Source: HRBIN12 sp035762085 (GTDB taxonomy: Bacteria; Actinomycetota; UBA4738; HRBIN12). From it: DNA of 6,047 bases. Location: the NCBI GenBank assembly GCA_035762085.1, contig DASTPT010000131.1, positions 1 to 6,047 of the forward strand, read 5' to 3'. Within the stretch, counting starts at the first letter, position 1, and every line of letters begins with the position of its first letter. Below the pieces are notes generated by a model, which saw only the letters and a program-made list of their open reading frames with translations, was not told where the DNA came from and made no database searches. A program made the position numbers and the translations under genes. Positions 4,359-6,047 of the stretch are shown one piece after another.

Positions 4359-5731
4359 CGGACGATCTGAAGCAGCTCCTCGATCGAGCGGTCGACTGGT
4401 ACGAGCCGCCGGAACGCCTGCTCGACGGCGCGCGGGACCGGCTCGATCGGCGGCGCATCCGCCGGCGCATGAGCGCGGGAGCCCTCGCCCTCGCCGTGGC
4501 GGTGATCGGGGGGATCGTCGCATGGCAGGCGTTCCAGCCGGTCGGCGAGAGCCCCGCCGTGGACGGTGGCTGGTACCGGCTCGCGCACGTCGACGACCTC
4601 CGCGCCCGGCGGATCGTCTACGTCCCCCAGTCGGAGACGTTCGTGATCGCGCTGCCGGGCGAGGAGCCGATCGCATTGTCCGCCTCGTCGCCGCACCAGG
4701 GGGAGCGGCTCCTGTTCTGCCGCACGTCCGGGTGGTTCTTCTCGCCCGCTCACGGCGAGATGTTCGACGTTCATGGCAACTACGAGCTGGGACCGGCGCC
4801 CTCGGGGATGATCCGGCGCCCCGTCCGGGTCGTCGACGGCGTCGTCGAGGTCGACGGATCGACGGATCTCGAGCCCGTCCCGAGGGGCGATGGTCCCGCA
4901 GACCCTGAGTGGAGCGGGCCCCCGTGCGTCTCCGACGCGGGCGCCTTCGTGGAGGACGAACCGGGGTTCGCGAGCATCTCCGGCGACCTCCCACAGGCTG
5001 ATCGCTTCCCGGTCGAGATCGTCGAGGGCGTCGAGCCCGGGGGCACGCTGGAGGACCACCCGTTCCTCGGCCTCGAGGTCGGCTTCCCGGCGTCCGAGAT
5101 CACCGTGCGTCTCCTGGGCGGGGACGGGTCGATCCTGAACGAGCGAAGGGTCAGATGCGAGGAGGGCGACTGCCCCGGGTACGCGTACGCCGATCTCGCC
5201 TACACGATCGACGCTCCGCAGCCGGGGACGATCCTCCTCGGCACCTTCGAACCGGCGTCGGGCACGTTCGTGTGGTTCCTCCACATCCCGGTCGCGATCG
5301 AGCCCCCGTCCGGGGTCGAGCCCGGTTCGTACATCGGCACGTGGTACGACGAGGAAGGGAACCCGACGTACTCCCGGGAAGGTCGGGGTTGGCACCTCGA
5401 GCTCCACGTGATCGAGGGGCCGGAGCACTGCGGCTGGCAGTCCGCGGCGCTCCTGCGCCTGGCGTGGCCACTCGGGTCTTCTCCCACGGGAGGCGAGATG
5501 GCGACGCGGCTGTACGTTCGCGATCCGAGGGGCGTCCTCCCCACGGCTGGATCGTCGCCCCTCGACCTGGCGGCCACGCTGCCAGAGGACGCCGCGTACG
5601 CCGGGTATCACCGCGGTCCATGGGAGCTCTGGGTGAGTCCAAGCGAGATGGACAACGCCGTCTACCTCGTGGCAGACGGCGGTGCGGTCATCGAGCGGTG
5701 GCCCCGGTCACCCGACATCGCGTGCGCCTGA
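4355..5731 (+). CDS. Single-pass anti-sigma-like membrane protein with degenerate Rieske-like, Ig-like and C-terminal domains
   Basis: The gene overlaps the sigma gene by ATGA and has GGGAG (4343-4347) seven bases before ATG 4355, the usual layout of an ECF sigma and its membrane anti-sigma. Residues 1-39 are cytosolic with a basic cluster (RRRIRRR, 32-38), a membrane helix spans about 42-59, and the rest lies outside. Residues 72-167 resemble a Rieske domain: ALSASSPHQGE (108-117), FCRTSGWFFSPAHG (121-134), FDVHG, then GPAPSGM (146-152). The usual CPHLGC and CPCHG motifs read SPHQGE and SPAHG, keeping H114 and H133 but none of the four cysteines, so a normal 2Fe-2S cluster cannot form. Residues about 218-316 look Ig-like (Gmad2-like); C268 and C273 could pair. 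Residues 322-458 form a third domain with EHCGWQS, YVRDP, ELWVSPSE and a final Cys. No ZAS-type HxxxCxxC motif is seen, so the sigma-binding role is inferred from context. Confidence 0.82.
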   Translation: MTDDLKQLLDRAVDWYEPPERLLDGARDRLDRRRIRRRMSAGALALAVAVIGGIVAWQAFQPVGESPAVDGGWYRLAHVDDLRARRIVYVPQSETFVIALPGEEPIALSASSPHQGERLLFCRTSGWFFSPAHGEMFDVHGNYELGPAPSGMIRRPVRVVDGVVEVDGSTDLEPVPRGDGPADPEWSGPPCVSDAGAFVEDEPGFASISGDLPQADRFPVEIVEGVEPGGTLEDHPFLGLEVGFPASEITVRLLGGDGSILNERRVRCEEGDCPGYAYADLAYTIDAPQPGTILLGTFEPASGTFVWFLHIPVAIEPPSGVEPGSYIGTWYDEEGNPTYSREGRGWHLELHVIEGPEHCGWQSAALLRLAWPLGSSPTGGEMATRLYVRDPRGVLPTAGSSPLDLAATLPEDAAYAGYHRGPWELWVSPSEMDNAVYLVADGGAVIERWPRSPDIACA

Positions 5732-5763
5732 CGGTTCACGTGGCCTGTTGCTGATGCGTCGAC

Positions 5764-5807
5764 GGCCCGAGCCCGGGGGAGGCCCAGGCTCGGACCGGAT
5801 CCCGGTC
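5764..5807. terminator. Candidate bidirectional terminator between convergent genes
   Basis: GGCCCGAGCC (5764-5773) pairs with GGCTCGGACC (5787-5796), nine of ten pairs. An overlapping second hairpin is GACCGG-ATC-CCGGTC (5793-5807). They lie between the stop of the anti-sigma-like gene (5731) and the stop of the small minus-strand gene (5820), where a shared terminator is expected. No strong T-run is present, and the two stems compete for the same bases. Confidence 0.45.
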
Positions 5808-5819
5808 GGCTGGCACTCG

Positions 5820-5885
5820 TCAGAAGATCCAGACGAGTAGGAGCACGAGCAGGATGAGCCCGACGAGGCTGACTCCGATGTACAT
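5820..5885 (-). CDS. Hydrophobic mini-protein (21 aa)
   Basis: ATG 5885-5883 has an excellent ribosome binding site, GGAGGAAG (5895-5888), with GGAGG five bases before the start. The 21 residues, beginning MYIGVSLVGLILLVLLLV, are almost entirely one membrane helix and end WIF before TGA. Such single-helix proteins are common in bacterial genomes and are often stress-induced or membrane-partner proteins; no specific family or partner can be named. Support comes from the ribosome binding site, a well-placed sigmaF/sigmaB-like promoter upstream and a terminator-like region downstream, all in a consistent order. It is too short for ordinary gene finders. Confidence 0.7.
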   Translation of the reverse strand: MYIGVSLVGLILLVLLLVWIF

Positions 5886-5921
5886 CGCTTCCTCCTTGTT
5901 CGCGGTCCGGTTCCCGTTCCC

Positions 5922-5948
5922 TTACCCGCGTGGGCCGATCCGGGAAAC
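5922..5948 (-). promoter_or_regulatory. SigmaF/sigmaB-like promoter of the hydrophobic mini-protein
   Basis: On the minus strand GTTT (5948-5945) is followed, after 17 bases, by GGGTAA (5927-5922). This fits the actinobacterial SigF consensus (GTTT, 15-17 bases, GGGTAT) at nine of ten listed positions. The predicted start of transcription is about 29 bases before ATG 5885, leaving room for the ribosome binding site. General-stress or stationary-phase control is inferred. Confidence 0.5.
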
Positions 5949-6008
5949 ACCACTCCGAGGCGATGTCGATCGATTTCGACGGCACGGACGACGTGCGAGA
6001 CTCGATGT

Positions 6009-6047
6009 GTGAGGACTGGGGGCGGCACGCTCGTCGTGGGCGTGCCG
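6009..6047 (+). CDS. Possible 5' end of a plus-strand gene (runs off the right edge)
   Basis: From GTG 6009 the frame is open to the edge and reads VRTGGGTLVVGVP, 13 residues with mostly G/C-ending codons and the look of an N-terminal beta strand with a glycine-rich start. No good ribosome binding site precedes it. An ATG at 6005-6007 opens another frame with poorer codon use. Too little sequence is present to name a function. Confidence 0.25.
   Translation, partial: MRTGGGTLVVGVP

Noticed and set aside
4688..4756. A functional Rieske 2Fe-2S centre
   Set aside because: The ligand and disulfide cysteines of both motifs are replaced (SPHQGE, SPAHG), so a standard cluster cannot be built.
1344..4994. 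A 1216-codon open frame on the minus strand
   Set aside because: Only its last 184 codons (VIT) look like protein. The rest is an Arg/Pro-rich shadow antisense to the propeller, sigma and anti-sigma genes, caused by high GC.
4247..5611. A 454-codon minus-strand frame opposite the anti-sigma-like gene
   Set aside because: It is antisense to a well-supported gene, has no family motifs and is rich in Arg and Pro.

Overview
The window is very GC-rich, with nearly all codons ending in G or C, frequent GTG starts and clear GGAGG-type ribosome binding sites. The sigma-E-type ECF sigma factor paired with a large anti-sigma-like membrane protein, and the sigmaF-like promoter near the right end, point to a high-GC Gram-positive lineage. 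An uncultured Actinomycetota is the best guess, inferred from protein style only. No rRNA, tRNA, CRISPR array, insertion sequence or integrase is visible.

Left part (1-2315), minus strand first: a zinc-ribbon mini-protein (603-818) is followed by an overlapping Dps-type ferritin lacking its N-terminal helix (250-606), then by the start of a membrane protein that leaves the window (1-182). These three look like one operon read from a promoter near 852-880. On the plus strand a SpoIIAA/STAS-like protein (987-1304) converges with a compact VIT/CCC1-type Fe/Mn transporter on the minus strand (1344-1898). A 74-residue protein of unknown function (2091-2315) diverges from the transporter. Dps, VIT and the zinc ribbon together suggest iron or metal handling and stress protection.

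Middle (2469-3776): a secreted delta-60-repeat protein with seven repeats, probably a seven-bladed beta-propeller. Its frame is broken by two compensating shifts about 100 bases apart inside repeat 5, so it appears as two ORFs.

Right part (3846-5731): an ECF sigma factor overlaps, by ATGA, a 458-residue single-pass membrane protein placed as its anti-sigma factor. The outside part of that protein looks like a Rieske fold in which all four cluster and disulfide cysteines of the core motifs are replaced while both ligand histidines remain. An Ig-like domain and a C-terminal cysteine-containing domain follow. This is the most unusual item in the window. After it come a convergent terminator-like region, a 21-residue hydrophobic protein on the minus strand (5820-5885) with a good sigmaF/sigmaB-like promoter, and possibly the first codons of a plus-strand gene at the right edge.
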